From NCBI GenBank assembly GCA_022841745.1, contig JALHQW010000061.1, forward strand, positions 1,292 to 44,193: a stretch of 42,902 bases of DNA, read 5' to 3'. Below are positions 7,950-15,690 of this stretch, piece after piece; the stretch's first letter is position 1, and each line of letters begins with the position of its first letter. Under the pieces are notes generated by a model that did not search any database, had not been told where the DNA came from, and worked only from the letters and a program-made list of their open reading frames with translations. This stretch comes from Saprospiraceae bacterium (GTDB taxonomy: Bacteria > Bacteroidota > Bacteroidia > Chitinophagales > Saprospiraceae). The position numbers and the translations under genes are program-made.

Positions 7950-9338
7950 TCATTTTTTAAGGACAATCTTTAATACCGTGTCTATTTTATCGGGCAGCGC
8001 ATAGGTGAAATGGATTGGCTCTTTTAGGTTGATGAAAAAATTGCCCGCATCTTCGTTTCCCCACCATTTCGTGGCGGTTGCCGCTCTTTTTCCATCGTGC
8101 AGCATGGTGACGCTCTCGACCCGGTCTGCATAGCCCTTGATATTGATATTTCCGATTTTTGGGTTCGTCCAATGGGCATAAAGCGCCTTGCCATTTTGGG
8201 TAAAATAGCCCCAAACTGGCTTTTCCAATTCTGCCTTTCCACAACCATAAATACTCTCATGATTGGCCTTCATCCACACGCCCACTTCTTTCAGTACTGC
8301 TTGGCAGGGCGCAGGAATAGTGCCTTGTGGTTCAGGGCCAACGTTCAACAGCAAGTTGCCCCCCTTACTGGTAACTTCTACCAGCGCATTCACAATGGTT
8401 TCAGGCGATTTCCACTCGTTGTCATTGAAGGAAAAACCCCAGTTGTTGTTGAGCGTAAGGCAGGTTTCCCAAGGCAGTGGATTGTCGTAAATGTCCACAA
8501 CGGGGACTTCGGGGATGCCCATCTCTGGGGTTTCAAAATCGCCGTAGCCTTCAAACTTCCTTTTTTGGGCGCTGTTGCCCTCATTGAACACCAGGCGGTT
8601 GTTCAAGATGATGTCGGGCTGGAGGGAACGAATCATAGCGATCAACTCCTTTGCCTTCCATTTTTCGCCTTGGTAATCATCGAAGGAATAGTCGAGCCAA
8701 AGGATGTCAATCTTGCCGTAATTGGTCATCAACTCCTTGATTTGGCTGTGCATATAATTGAGGTAATTGTCCCAATTGCGCTTGTCGTTTTTCCAATCCT
8801 TGTTCTCCCGCATGGGGTGGTTCCCCACGTTTGGATAGTCGGGATGGTGCCAGTCAATCAACGAGTAGTACAACCCCACTTTCAGGCCCTGCGCCCGAAA
8901 GGCTTCGACATATTCTTTCACAAAATCCCTTCCAGGCAGGTTTCTGCTGATTTTATAGTCTGTGTGCTTGCTGTCGAATAGGCAAAAACCGTCGTGGTGC
9001 TTGGCAGTCATCACGGCGTACTGCATGCCTGCTTCTTTGGCTAAACTCGCCCAAGCCGCTGGTTTGTAACTGGATGGGACGAAAGCGTCCACGTATTTTC
9101 GGTACTCCTCCACGCTCATCCTTTCGTTGGACTGCACCCATTCGCCCCGGCCAGGGATGGCATAAACCCCATAATGGATGAACATCCCGAAACGTGCCTT
9201 CCTGAACCATTCGGTCCGCTTCATGCTGGCGTTGTATTTTTCCATGTAAGCCGTGGAGGGCTGCGCCTGACTGAGCGCAACTGAGAGGATAATAAAAAGA
9301 ACGCTCAGTTCTGTTTTAAGCTTTAGCATTGAAATCAT
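7950..9338 (-). CDS. GH29 alpha-L-fucosidase, secreted
   Basis: A 462-residue glycoside hydrolase of family 29, which releases L-fucose from glycans by a retaining mechanism. A signal peptide (about 4-26, ending LSVALSQAQ) sends it to the periplasm or beyond; there is no T9SS tail and no lipobox. Family hallmarks are WFRKARFGMFIHYGVYAIPG (44-63), TAKHHDGFCLFDSKHTDY (111-128) and GKIDILWLDYSFDD (208-221), in which Asp216 is the expected nucleophile. The last 90 residues form a small beta domain. Met4 is an equally good start. It stands alone, without a SusCD pair. Other GH29 specificities cannot be excluded. Confidence 0.92.
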   Translation of the reverse strand: MISMLKLKTELSVLFIILSVALSQAQPSTAYMEKYNASMKRTEWFRKARFGMFIHYGVYAIPGRGEWVQSNERMSVEEYRKYVDAFVPSSYKPAAWASLAKEAGMQYAVMTAKHHDGFCLFDSKHTDYKISRNLPGRDFVKEYVEAFRAQGLKVGLYYSLIDWHHPDYPNVGNHPMRENKDWKNDKRNWDNYLNYMHSQIKELMTNYGKIDILWLDYSFDDYQGEKWKAKELIAMIRSLQPDIILNNRLVFNEGNSAQKRKFEGYGDFETPEMGIPEVPVVDIYDNPLPWETCLTLNNNWGFSFNDNEWKSPETIVNALVEVTSKGGNLLLNVGPEPQGTIPAPCQAVLKEVGVWMKANHESIYGCGKAELEKPVWGYFTQNGKALYAHWTNPKIGNINIKGYADRVESVTMLHDGKRAATATKWWGNEDAGNFFINLKEPIHFTYALPDKIDTVLKIVLKK

Positions 9339-9555
9339 AATGAATCGAGTTTAATTGACAAGCAAAGAACGGTAAATGGGGTGCACATTTTCTCACCGAT
9401 TTCTGCCTTGCTTTTAAAATTTGGATTTTCCCCCGTGCACATTCTCCAAAATCTTGATATTGCCCTCTCGAAGCGAAGATTGGCAATAAGAAGCTGTTCA
9501 ACAAACACGGTTATTCCCCTGTCACTTCAATTCGAAACTTCAACCATTCCTTTCC

Positions 9556-12500
9556 ATGAGTTTCAGCCTAACAGAAGCCGCCGAATTGGCACTGCACCAT
9601 TATCAACTCCAAGCCACTGCCAAGCATTTGCCCGGCGAGATTGACCTGAATTTTTTATTGCAAACTCCTGATGGTCAAAAATTTACGCTAAAAATTGCAC
9701 ACCCCGACACGCTGTTTGGCTATCTCGAATTCCAAAATGCCCTCATGCAGCGACTCTCGGCAGCGGGCCTCGGCTTGGAGATTCCAAAGGTCGTGAAGAC
9801 CACAATTGGCGAAGAAATCACACCCATTGCCGCTCCCGATGGCAGCCAGCGGTTCATGCGCCTGCTCACATGGGTAGAGGGCCGCTGCTTCGCCGAGGCG
9901 AACCCACATACCGAGCAATTAATGGAGGCCGTCGGTGAAATGTGCGGCAAGCTCAGCCGGGCACTCCACGGCTTCGACCACCCAGCGGCGCATCGCTTCA
10001 TCAAATGGGACTGCTCCCAAGCCGCTTGGACAGGCGAGCACCTCGATAAAATCGGCGACCCGGATAAGCGCTCGCTGGCTCAGCATTTCCTCTATTTTTT
10101 TGAAAAAAACGCCTTGCCCCTGCTGCCCTCGCTGCGCCAAAGCGTATGCTACAACGACGCCAACGACTACAACATCCTCGTCAGTCACGATGCCGAAAAC
10201 CCCACCGTGCCAGGCGTGATTGACTTTGGCGATGCCGTTTACACACAGACAATCAACGAGTTAGCCATCCTTTGCGCCTACGGCGCAATGCTCAAGCCCG
10301 ACCCGCTTGCCGCTATTTTTTGCTTCGCAAAAGGCTACCACCCCCAATGGTCACTGACAGAAGCAGAGGCAGAAGCGCTGTTCCCGCTTCTCATTGGGCG
10401 ACTGCTCATCAGCGTCACTTGTTCCGCAATGAACATGGCCGAGCACCCCGACAACGAGTACCTCCAAATCAGCGACCAACCCGCTTGGGATTTGCTCCAC
10501 AAATTGCGAAGCATACCGCCCTCGCTCGTACATGCCGTGGTGCGCCACGCCTGCGGGTGGGAGCCTTGTCCGAAAAATGCGAGGTTCATGCAATGGGCAA
10601 CGAACCGTCCAACAAAGTCAGGCGGTGACTTGAAGTCACCGCCTGACTTATTCCCCAACCTCCAAAACGCCACTTGGCTCGACCTCAGCGTTGGCAGCCC
10701 CGACCTCGGCACCTACGCCGACATCGAGGACGCCGAAAAACTCTACCGGCGCATCGTACACTGGAACCCCAGTTCCGGTGTCGGTTATTCCGGAACTGGG
10801 GTTCCGTTGTACGGTCGCTATGACGAAGTCCGCCCCTTCTACACCACCGACGCCTACGCCGTGGAGGGCAACGACGGCCCTGAATGGCGGACTGTTCACA
10901 TCGGGTTGGACGTGTTTTTACCGCCTGGCACGCCAGTCCATGCACCATTGGATGGCATCGTCCACAGTTTTCAGGACAATGCCAACGAACGAGACTACGG
11001 CCCCACCATTATTTTGGAACACCATACGATTGCGGATTGGGGATTGCGGATTGCGGATTCAGCAGACCCCCAATCCTTTGTCATTCCCGAAGGGAACCTA
11101 AATCCGCAATCCGAGATAATTTTTTACACTCTTTACGGTCACCTCAGCCGCAAGTCATTAGCGGGTTTGGCCGTTGGCCAACAGGTAAAAGCAGGTGAGG
11201 CTTTCTGCGAAATCGGGCCGATGCCGGAGAACGGCAACTGGCCGCCGCACCTGCATTTTCAGGTCATGCTTGACATGATGGGATGGGAGGGCGACTTCCT
11301 TGGGGTGGTCTTCCCTCGTTGGCGGGAGGTGTGGAAAAGCATCTGCCCCGACCCATGGCTGTTGCTGACCGGACAGCCTTCGCCGCCACCGCCAGCTAGT
11401 TTGGCTGCTTCGCAAATACTCGACTTCCGCCGGGAGCATTTGGGAAAAAACCTCAGTGTTTCCTACACAAAGCCGCTGAACATGCAGCGGGGCTGGCGGC
11501 AGTACCTGTTCGACGACACGGGGCGGCGCTACCTCGATACGGTGAACAATGTGGCGCATGTAGGGCACGAGCACCCAAGGGTGGTGCGGGCCGGGCAGCG
11601 TCAGATGGCCGTGCTAAACACCAATACCCGCTACCTGCACGAGAACATCGTGCGGTTTTCGGAGGAGATGCTGGACACGTTCCCAAAGGAGCTCAGCGTG
11701 GCCTTCATCGTGAACAGCGGCAGCGAGGCCAATGAACTGGCCATGCGTTTGGCGAAGAATTTTACTCAACAAAAGGATATGCTAGTGGTGGAGGTCGGCT
11801 ACCACGGCAATACGCAGGGCTGCGTTGACATCAGTTCCTACAAGTTCGAGGGGCCGGGCGGAAAGGGCGCGCCACCGCACACCCATGTTGTGCCGATACC
11901 CGATGCTTACCGGGGCATTTATCGAGGAAATACGCTGGAAACGGGCTTGAAGTACGCCGCCCATTTAGGCGAAGCCGCTAAAAAAGTACAAGCCGAGGGA
12001 CGGGGCGTGGCGGCCTTCATCTGCGAGTCGGTCATCAGCTGCGGGGGACAGGTGACACTGCCGCCGGGCTATTTGGCGGCAGCTGCGCAACAGGTGCGAG
12101 CGGCGGGCGGCCTGCTCATCAGCGACGAGGTGCAGACGGGCTGCGGGCGGCACGGGGCGCATTTCTGGGCGTTCGAGGAGCACGGTGTGGTGCCGGACAT
12201 TGTGACAGTGGGCAAGCCCATCGGCAATGGCCATCCGCTCGGCGTGGTGGTCACGACGCCTGCCATCGCTGAAGCTTTTGCCAACGGCATGGAGTATTTC
12301 AACACCTTTGGGGGCAATCCGGTGTCCTGCGCCATTGGAAGGGAAGTGCTTCGGGTCATCAAAGACGAGGGCTTGCAGCAAAATGCCTTAGAAGCGGGGG
12401 CATATTTGACGGCTGCTTTGCGGGATTTGGCGGGCCGCTTCCCTGTCATCGGCGACGTGCGGGGGCCAGGGCTTTTTCTGGGATTTGAATTGGTGGACGA

Positions 12501-12699
12501 TCCCGTGACACTGGCCCCTTCTGAACGGAAGGCAACCTATCTGTCAAATAGAATGCGGGAGCTTGGTGTGCTGATGAGCACGGATGGGCCATTCCACAAC
12601 GTGCTGAAAATCAAGCCGCCCATCGTTTTTGGTAAAAAGGATGCGGATTTCCTGCTCGGCATGTTGGAGCGGGTGATGCGGGAGGGCATGATGCGGTAG
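9556..12699 (+). CDS. Fusion: APH-type kinase / M23 peptidase fold / class III aminotransferase-like phospho-lyase
   Basis: A 1047-residue three-domain protein. Residues 1-340 are an aminoglycoside-phosphotransferase/hydroxylysine-kinase-like kinase with catalytic loop CYNDANDYNIL (Asp201, Asn206) and metal site IDFGD (Asp223). Residues 420-600 are an M23/LytM fold with its zinc ligands intact: HIGLD (His448, Asp452) and HLHF (His565, His567). Residues 636-1047 are a class III PLP enzyme with ISDEVQTGCGR (Asp857) and GKPIGNGHP (Schiff-base Lys887). Similar kinase-lyase fusions are known relatives of hydroxylysine kinase (AGPHD1) and the AGXT2L phospho-lyases, so phosphorylation of an amino alcohol followed by phosphate elimination is inferred. 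Substrate and the role of the M23 part are unknown. Three palindromic repeats are embedded in frame. Monocistronic. Confidence 0.88.
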   Translation: MSFSLTEAAELALHHYQLQATAKHLPGEIDLNFLLQTPDGQKFTLKIAHPDTLFGYLEFQNALMQRLSAAGLGLEIPKVVKTTIGEEITPIAAPDGSQRFMRLLTWVEGRCFAEANPHTEQLMEAVGEMCGKLSRALHGFDHPAAHRFIKWDCSQAAWTGEHLDKIGDPDKRSLAQHFLYFFEKNALPLLPSLRQSVCYNDANDYNILVSHDAENPTVPGVIDFGDAVYTQTINELAILCAYGAMLKPDPLAAIFCFAKGYHPQWSLTEAEAEALFPLLIGRLLISVTCSAMNMAEHPDNEYLQISDQPAWDLLHKLRSIPPSLVHAVVRHACGWEPCPKNARFMQWATNRPTKSGGDLKSPPDLFPNLQNATWLDLSVGSPDLGTYADIEDAEKLYRRIVHWNPSSGVGYSGTGVPLYGRYDEVRPFYTTDAYAVEGNDGPEWRTVHIGLDVFLPPGTPVHAPLDGIVHSFQDNANERDYGPTIILEHHTIADWGLRIADSADPQSFVIPEGNLNPQSEIIFYTLYGHLSRKSLAGLAVGQQVKAGEAFCEIGPMPENGNWPPHLHFQVMLDMMGWEGDFLGVVFPRWREVWKSICPDPWLLLTGQPSPPPPASLAASQILDFRREHLGKNLSVSYTKPLNMQRGWRQYLFDDTGRRYLDTVNNVAHVGHEHPRVVRAGQRQMAVLNTNTRYLHENIVRFSEEMLDTFPKELSVAFIVNSGSEANELAMRLAKNFTQQKDMLVVEVGYHGNTQGCVDISSYKFEGPGGKGAPPHTHVVPIPDAYRGIYRGNTLETGLKYAAHLGEAAKKVQAEGRGVAAFICESVISCGGQVTLPPGYLAAAAQQVRAAGGLLISDEVQTGCGRHGAHFWAFEEHGVVPDIVTVGKPIGNGHPLGVVVTTPAIAEAFANGMEYFNTFGGNPVSCAIGREVLRVIKDEGLQQNALEAGAYLTAALRDLAGRFPVIGDVRGPGLFLGFELVDDPVTLAPSERKATYLSNRMRELGVLMSTDGPFHNVLKIKPPIVFGKKDADFLLGMLERVMREGMMR
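10615..10649. repeat. Perfect 17-bp palindrome inside the fusion gene (insert 1)
   Basis: AAGTCAGGCGGTGACTT, one G, then its exact reverse complement. It encodes residues about 354-365 (KSGGDLKSPPD), in the linker after the kinase domain. Because it is self-complementary, the opposite strand encodes almost the same peptide. Confidence 0.9.
10755..10813. repeat. Second palindrome inside the fusion gene (insert 2)
   Basis: The core arms GGAACCCCAGTTCCGG (10763-10778) and its exact complement (10790-10805) flank an 11-nt loop. After two unpaired positions, CGTACA/TGTACG adds six more pairs. It encodes about residues 400-419 (NPSSGVGYSGTGVP), in the linker just before the M23 domain. Confidence 0.9.
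11028..11114. repeat. Heptamer tract and inverted partner inside the M23 domain (insert 3)
   Basis: 4.6 copies of the heptamer GATTGCG (11028-11059) are matched by two inverted copies, AATCCGC/AATCCGA, at 11101-11114; 13 bp pair perfectly (11047-11059 with 11101-11113). Between them lies TGTCATTCCCGAAGGGAACC, a relative of the palindrome at 164-252. The insert encodes about residues 491-520, starting IADWGLRIADS and ending NLNPQSE, between two conserved M23 strands (TIILEHHT and FYTLYGHLS), where family members normally have only a short turn. Confidence 0.85.
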
Positions 12700-12711
12700 A
12701 AGCAGGAAGCT

Positions 12712-13053
12712 CTACTTGTTCTTTGCCAATTTCCTTGATTGTGCGATGGCCTCGGCTACGTCCTGCCAAGGCCCTCCATTTATGGCCTGCACACCTGCGG
12801 CATTCAGTTGCTTGGTTGCGTTGCCACTCCGTCGCCCTGAAACGCAGCAGGTAATGATCGGCCTATTCAATGCTTTTAACCTGGACAAGTGGAGGTCAAG
12901 TTCTTGCAATGGAACGTTTTGCGCACCTTCTGGGTGGCCCGAATTGTACTCTTCCCTTGTTCGCACGTCCAAGACAAGGGCATCTTGGGTCAGTAGCTCC
13001 GATAAATTGGCAGGGTTACCACTGCCAAAAAGTTTTTTCAAGAAATTAAGCAT
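12712..13053 (-). CDS. Rhodanese-domain protein
   Basis: A 113-residue single-domain rhodanese (sulfurtransferase). After a short amphipathic N-terminus (MLNFLKKLFGSG) come the LVLDVRTREEYNSGHPEGA motif and the active-site loop CVSGRRSG, whose cysteine would carry the persulfide; CxxGxR is the usual sulfurtransferase signature. The C-terminal INGGPWQDV is the normal end of the fold. The second half of a two-domain rhodanese is absent, as in GlpE/PspE-like proteins. It is convergent with the fusion gene (12 bp apart) and is preceded by a 20-codon micro-ORF on the same transcript. The physiological sulfur acceptor is not apparent. Confidence 0.9.
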   Translation of the reverse strand: MLNFLKKLFGSGNPANLSELLTQDALVLDVRTREEYNSGHPEGAQNVPLQELDLHLSRLKALNRPIITCCVSGRRSGNATKQLNAAGVQAINGGPWQDVAEAIAQSRKLAKNK

Positions 13054-13087
13054 GGTGATTGATTAGAATTAAAAACAGAGGTATAGC

Positions 13088-13150
13088 TCACGACACCAAG
13101 TTTTGTGCATGGTTGATGAAGTCGTAGAAACTGTTTTTTTTGTTGTCCAT
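13088..13150 (-). CDS. Candidate 20-residue micro-ORF upstream of rhodanese
   Basis: ATG at 13150 opens 20 codons (MDNKKNSFYDF...NLVS) to TGA. It starts about 20 nt after an exact TATCTTTG promoter box, the spacing expected for the first gene of a Bacteroidota transcript, and ends 35 bp before the rhodanese start. It could be a leader peptide, a small protein, or chance. I know no family for it. Confidence 0.35.
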   Translation of the reverse strand: MDNKKNSFYDFINHAQNLVS

Positions 13151-13170
13151 TTCAGAAAATTTTAATGGTG

Positions 13171-13178
13171 CAAAGATA
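13171..13178 (-). promoter_or_regulatory. Promoter -7 box for the micro-ORF/rhodanese unit
   Basis: On the minus strand TATCTTTG followed by CA exactly matches TAnnTTTG. No TTTG is present at the usual upstream distance. It places the transcript start about 10-15 nt before the micro-ORF. Confidence 0.5.
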
Positions 13179-13324
13179 CGGGGGACGGATGGGGCGGTCT
13201 GTGATATTGTTCACATTGGTGTTCAGCATAGGGATTGCTATCAATTACAATCAGGATTCTCCCCAATCTTCCCAAGCACTCTTGAATAGTCATCCAATAT
13301 TTTTATGGAAAGAATCTAAATAAG

Positions 13325-13357
13325 TTTGGCAATTAGTTGTTGGCTTTCATAGTTTTG
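13325..13357 (+). promoter_or_regulatory. Promoter for the ECF sigma factor gene
   Basis: TTTG (13325-13328), 21 bp, then TAGTTTTG (13350-13357): a match to the primary-sigma consensus of Bacteroidota. The ATG at 13377 follows after 19 bp, favouring it over the in-frame TTG at 13374. Confidence 0.5.
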
Positions 13358-13376
13358 CCCCGCAACCTCATCATTG

Positions 13377-13898
13377 ATGCAAGAAACAGAACTCATATCA
13401 GCACTTAAATCTGGCGACAAGAACGCTCTCGGCGTGGTTTATGACCGCTACGGGGCAGCGCTGTATGGCATAGTGCTGCGCATCGTTCAAATACCAGAGG
13501 TAGCAGAGGAAGTGGTTCAGGACACCTTCCTGAAAATTTTCAGGAACATCGCCAGTTTCGATGAAAACAAAGGGAAGTTCTATACTTGGGCACTCAATAT
13601 TGCCCGAAATTCAGCCATAGACGCCACCCGCACTAGCGACTATCGCAACCGACAGAAAACCGACCAGTTCGATTTTGTCGTATATCGAGAATCAAACCCA
13701 TCAACCCCCTTCGTGGAAGGCATTGGCCTGAAAGAGCTGGTAAACAAGCTAGACGAAAAACATCGGAAAGTCATAGACCTCGCCTATTTCCAGGGTTATA
13801 CCCAGACGGAGATAGAACAGGCATTGAATATTCCAATCGGAACGGTAAAGACACGTATGCGATTGGCAATCAAGGAATTACGTAAAGTATTTAGTTAG
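13377..13898 (+). CDS. ECF-type RNA polymerase sigma factor
   Basis: A 173-residue extracytoplasmic-function sigma factor that directs RNA polymerase to alternative promoters. Region 2 covers about residues 5-85 (YDRYGAALYGIVLRIV, then EVVQDTFLKIFRNIASFD and WALNIARNSAIDATR). After an acidic linker, region 4 covers 115-173 (LDEKHRKVIDLAYFQGYTQT, then IEQALNIPIGTVKTRMRLAI), with a standard helix-turn-helix. The length is normal. The next gene, 113 bp downstream, encodes an RskA-type anti-sigma factor, so the pair should form a regulatory module; the ECF41/SigK-like assignment comes only from that partner. The ATG at 13377 is preferred to the TTG one codon earlier. Confidence 0.92.
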   Translation: MQETELISALKSGDKNALGVVYDRYGAALYGIVLRIVQIPEVAEEVVQDTFLKIFRNIASFDENKGKFYTWALNIARNSAIDATRTSDYRNRQKTDQFDFVVYRESNPSTPFVEGIGLKELVNKLDEKHRKVIDLAYFQGYTQTEIEQALNIPIGTVKTRMRLAIKELRKVFS

Positions 13899-13931
13899 AC
13901 AGTTAGACAGTTGGCGGTTAGCAGTCGAGGT
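13893..13931 (+). repeat. GTTAG-type short tandem repeat after the sigma gene
   Basis: Imperfect 7-8-bp units GTTAGACA, GTTAGACA, GTTGGCG, GTTAGCA begin at the stop codon of the sigma gene. A weak inverted partner (AACAACTGTCAGATTGACTA) lies at 13980-13999, just before the anti-sigma gene. The pair may form a hairpin between the two coding sequences. Confidence 0.55.
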
Positions 13932-14011
13932 GCAGCTAAGTAGTCTTAAAGAGGCTATGCAATCATCTTCACACTGCTTAACAACTGTCAGATTGACTAC
14001 CAACTTCGAAA

Positions 14012-14860
14012 ATGGACCTTAATTCTTTCATATCATCCGGCATTTTGGAGCTGTACGCCAGCGGCCTTGCCACGCCCGAGGAAGCAAGGGAAGTGGAGGA
14101 TATGGCTGCGAACCACCCCAAAGTGCAAGCGGAACTGGATGCTATCCGTAAGGCGCTGGATGCCTATACGGGTGTCCATGCCGTGCGACCGCCGGAGGGG
14201 TTGAAGGAGAAGGTCATGCAGCGGGTGGAGGGAATGCCAAAGAGCCGGCCAAAGGAAACTTCAAAGCCGGAGACAACACCTACCAATCAATACAGCTATG
14301 AACCAAGGGAGTCGTCTGGAGGCTCTAGCAATATTGCCAATATAGCCGCATGGATACTGGGCTTGGCGCTGTTGGGCGCATTGGCAGCTATCTTCCTTTT
14401 CTGGCAAGAAGCCGAGCGGGCCAAAACCAAAGTGCAGGCAGCCAAAGATGAAACTGAGCAACTTCGCAAGGATTGCGAAGCAGAAAAGGCAAAGGCAAAG
14501 GCCATCGACAAACAGTTCGTTGATCTGCGTCATTGGGCAACGAAGCCCATACAGCTCAAAGCCACACCAATTGGCGGTGATGCTTATGCTACTGTTTTCT
14601 GGAACAATAGAAAGGGATTCACCTACTTCGACATGGGCAACCTGCCCAAACCTACCGCCGACAAGCAGTTCCAACTCTGGGCCATCGTGGATGGCCAGCC
14701 CACTGATATGGGCGTATTTGAGGTCAATGACACCAATGAACTGATTGCCATTGAAGGCCACATCGAAAACCCACAAGCCTTCGCCATCACGCTGGAACCC
14801 AAGGGCGGCAGCCAAGCGCCTACGCTTGACCAGATGTGGGTTGTGGGGGCTGTAAATTGA
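14012..14860 (+). CDS. RskA-type anti-sigma factor
   Basis: A 282-residue single-pass membrane protein that should hold the preceding sigma factor inactive at the inner membrane. Residues 1-75 form the cytoplasmic sigma-binding region (FISSGILELYASGLATPEEA, the zinc-less anti-sigma type with LELYASG). A charged linker leads to one membrane helix at 109-131 (IAAWILGLALLGALAAIFLF). A coiled coil at about 132-170 is rich in Ala, Lys and Glu. The periplasmic RskA C-terminal domain (180-282) includes FTYFDMGNLPKPTADKQFQL and ends LDQMWVVGAVN. The release signal and protease are not visible. Confidence 0.9.
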   Translation: MDLNSFISSGILELYASGLATPEEAREVEDMAANHPKVQAELDAIRKALDAYTGVHAVRPPEGLKEKVMQRVEGMPKSRPKETSKPETTPTNQYSYEPRESSGGSSNIANIAAWILGLALLGALAAIFLFWQEAERAKTKVQAAKDETEQLRKDCEAEKAKAKAIDKQFVDLRHWATKPIQLKATPIGGDAYATVFWNNRKGFTYFDMGNLPKPTADKQFQLWAIVDGQPTDMGVFEVNDTNELIAIEGHIENPQAFAITLEPKGGSQAPTLDQMWVVGAVN

Positions 14861-14892
14861 AAACGCCCCAATTTCAAGTCCCCAATTCTATT

Positions 14893-14924
14893 TTTGGGAT
14901 AAATAAATTCAGGGCTTACTTTCG
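14893..14924 (+). promoter_or_regulatory. Promoter for the ccmB transcript
   Basis: TTTG (14893-14896), 20 bp, then TACTTTCG (14917-14924), one base off TAnnTTTG. The ccmB ATG is at 14931, giving a very short leader. It suggests that ccm genes need not depend on the sigma/anti-sigma transcript. Confidence 0.5.
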
Positions 14925-14930
14925 CCGCCG

Positions 14931-15590
14931 ATGAACCTTTTTTCTCAAATTCTTTATCTCCTTCAAAAAGAAATTACGCTGGAACTCCGGCAGCGCTACG
15001 CCATCGGTGGCATTCTACTATACGTGCTCAGCACGGTGTTCATCGTCTATATTTCCTTCCAGCACATCGGCCCGCAGGTCTGGAACGTACTGTTCTGGGT
15101 CATCATGCTCTTTGCCTCCGTCAATGCCGTAATGAAAAGTTTCGTGCAGGAGAGTGGTTACCGGCAGCTTTACTATTTCCAACTGCTCCACCCTGTTTCC
15201 ATTTTATTGTCAAAGATGATTTACAACGCCCTTTTGCTGTTGGTGCTGGGCGGCCTCACGTTTGCGGCTTTGAGCTTCGTGGCAGGCAGCCCCGTTAAGG
15301 ATGCGGGGACCTTTGCCCTGGCACTGTTCCTTGGCAGCTTGGGCTTTTCCATAACGTTTACCTTTGTGTCGGCCATAGCGGCCAAAGCGGACAACAGCAG
15401 TACGCTTATGGCCATCCTGAGTTTTCCGGTGGTGATACCCGTGCTGCTGCTGCTGGTCAGCCTCTCTGCCCAAAGCATCGGGTTGCTCGGTGGGGACGAT
15501 ATTGGCGACAAAATCAGCCTGCTGGCCGCCGTGGACCTGATTTTGGTGGCAATGGGACTGGTGCTTTTCCCGTTCTTGTGGCGGGACTAA
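14931..15590 (+). CDS. ccmB: Heme exporter subunit CcmB
   Basis: A 219-residue inner-membrane protein with six predicted helices, matching CcmB of the system I cytochrome c maturation ABC complex (CcmABCD), which releases holo-CcmE. Family features are the N-terminal ILYLLQKEITLELRQRYAIG and FVQESGYRQLYYFQLLHPVS regions, followed by four hydrophobic helices (LLVLGGLTFAALSFVAG and later). The length is normal. ccmC-like and ccmD-like genes follow on the same strand at 100 and 85 bp. No ccmA, ccmE or ccmF is in the window, so these must lie elsewhere. Confidence 0.9.
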   Translation: MNLFSQILYLLQKEITLELRQRYAIGGILLYVLSTVFIVYISFQHIGPQVWNVLFWVIMLFASVNAVMKSFVQESGYRQLYYFQLLHPVSILLSKMIYNALLLLVLGGLTFAALSFVAGSPVKDAGTFALALFLGSLGFSITFTFVSAIAAKADNSSTLMAILSFPVVIPVLLLLVSLSAQSIGLLGGDDIGDKISLLAAVDLILVAMGLVLFPFLWRD

Positions 15591-15690
15591 CCGGAAGGAA
15601 AAAGGAAAAGTACAAAGGTATAAGTACAGATAAGGCAGTGGCTACCAACTTTTTACTTTCTCCTTTTTAATTTGTACTTGTTAATAAACT

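Noticed and set aside
12716-13066. 116-codon plus-strand frame opposite the rhodanese gene
   Set aside because: Shadow of the rhodanese gene; no domain, whereas the minus strand carries the full active-site loop.
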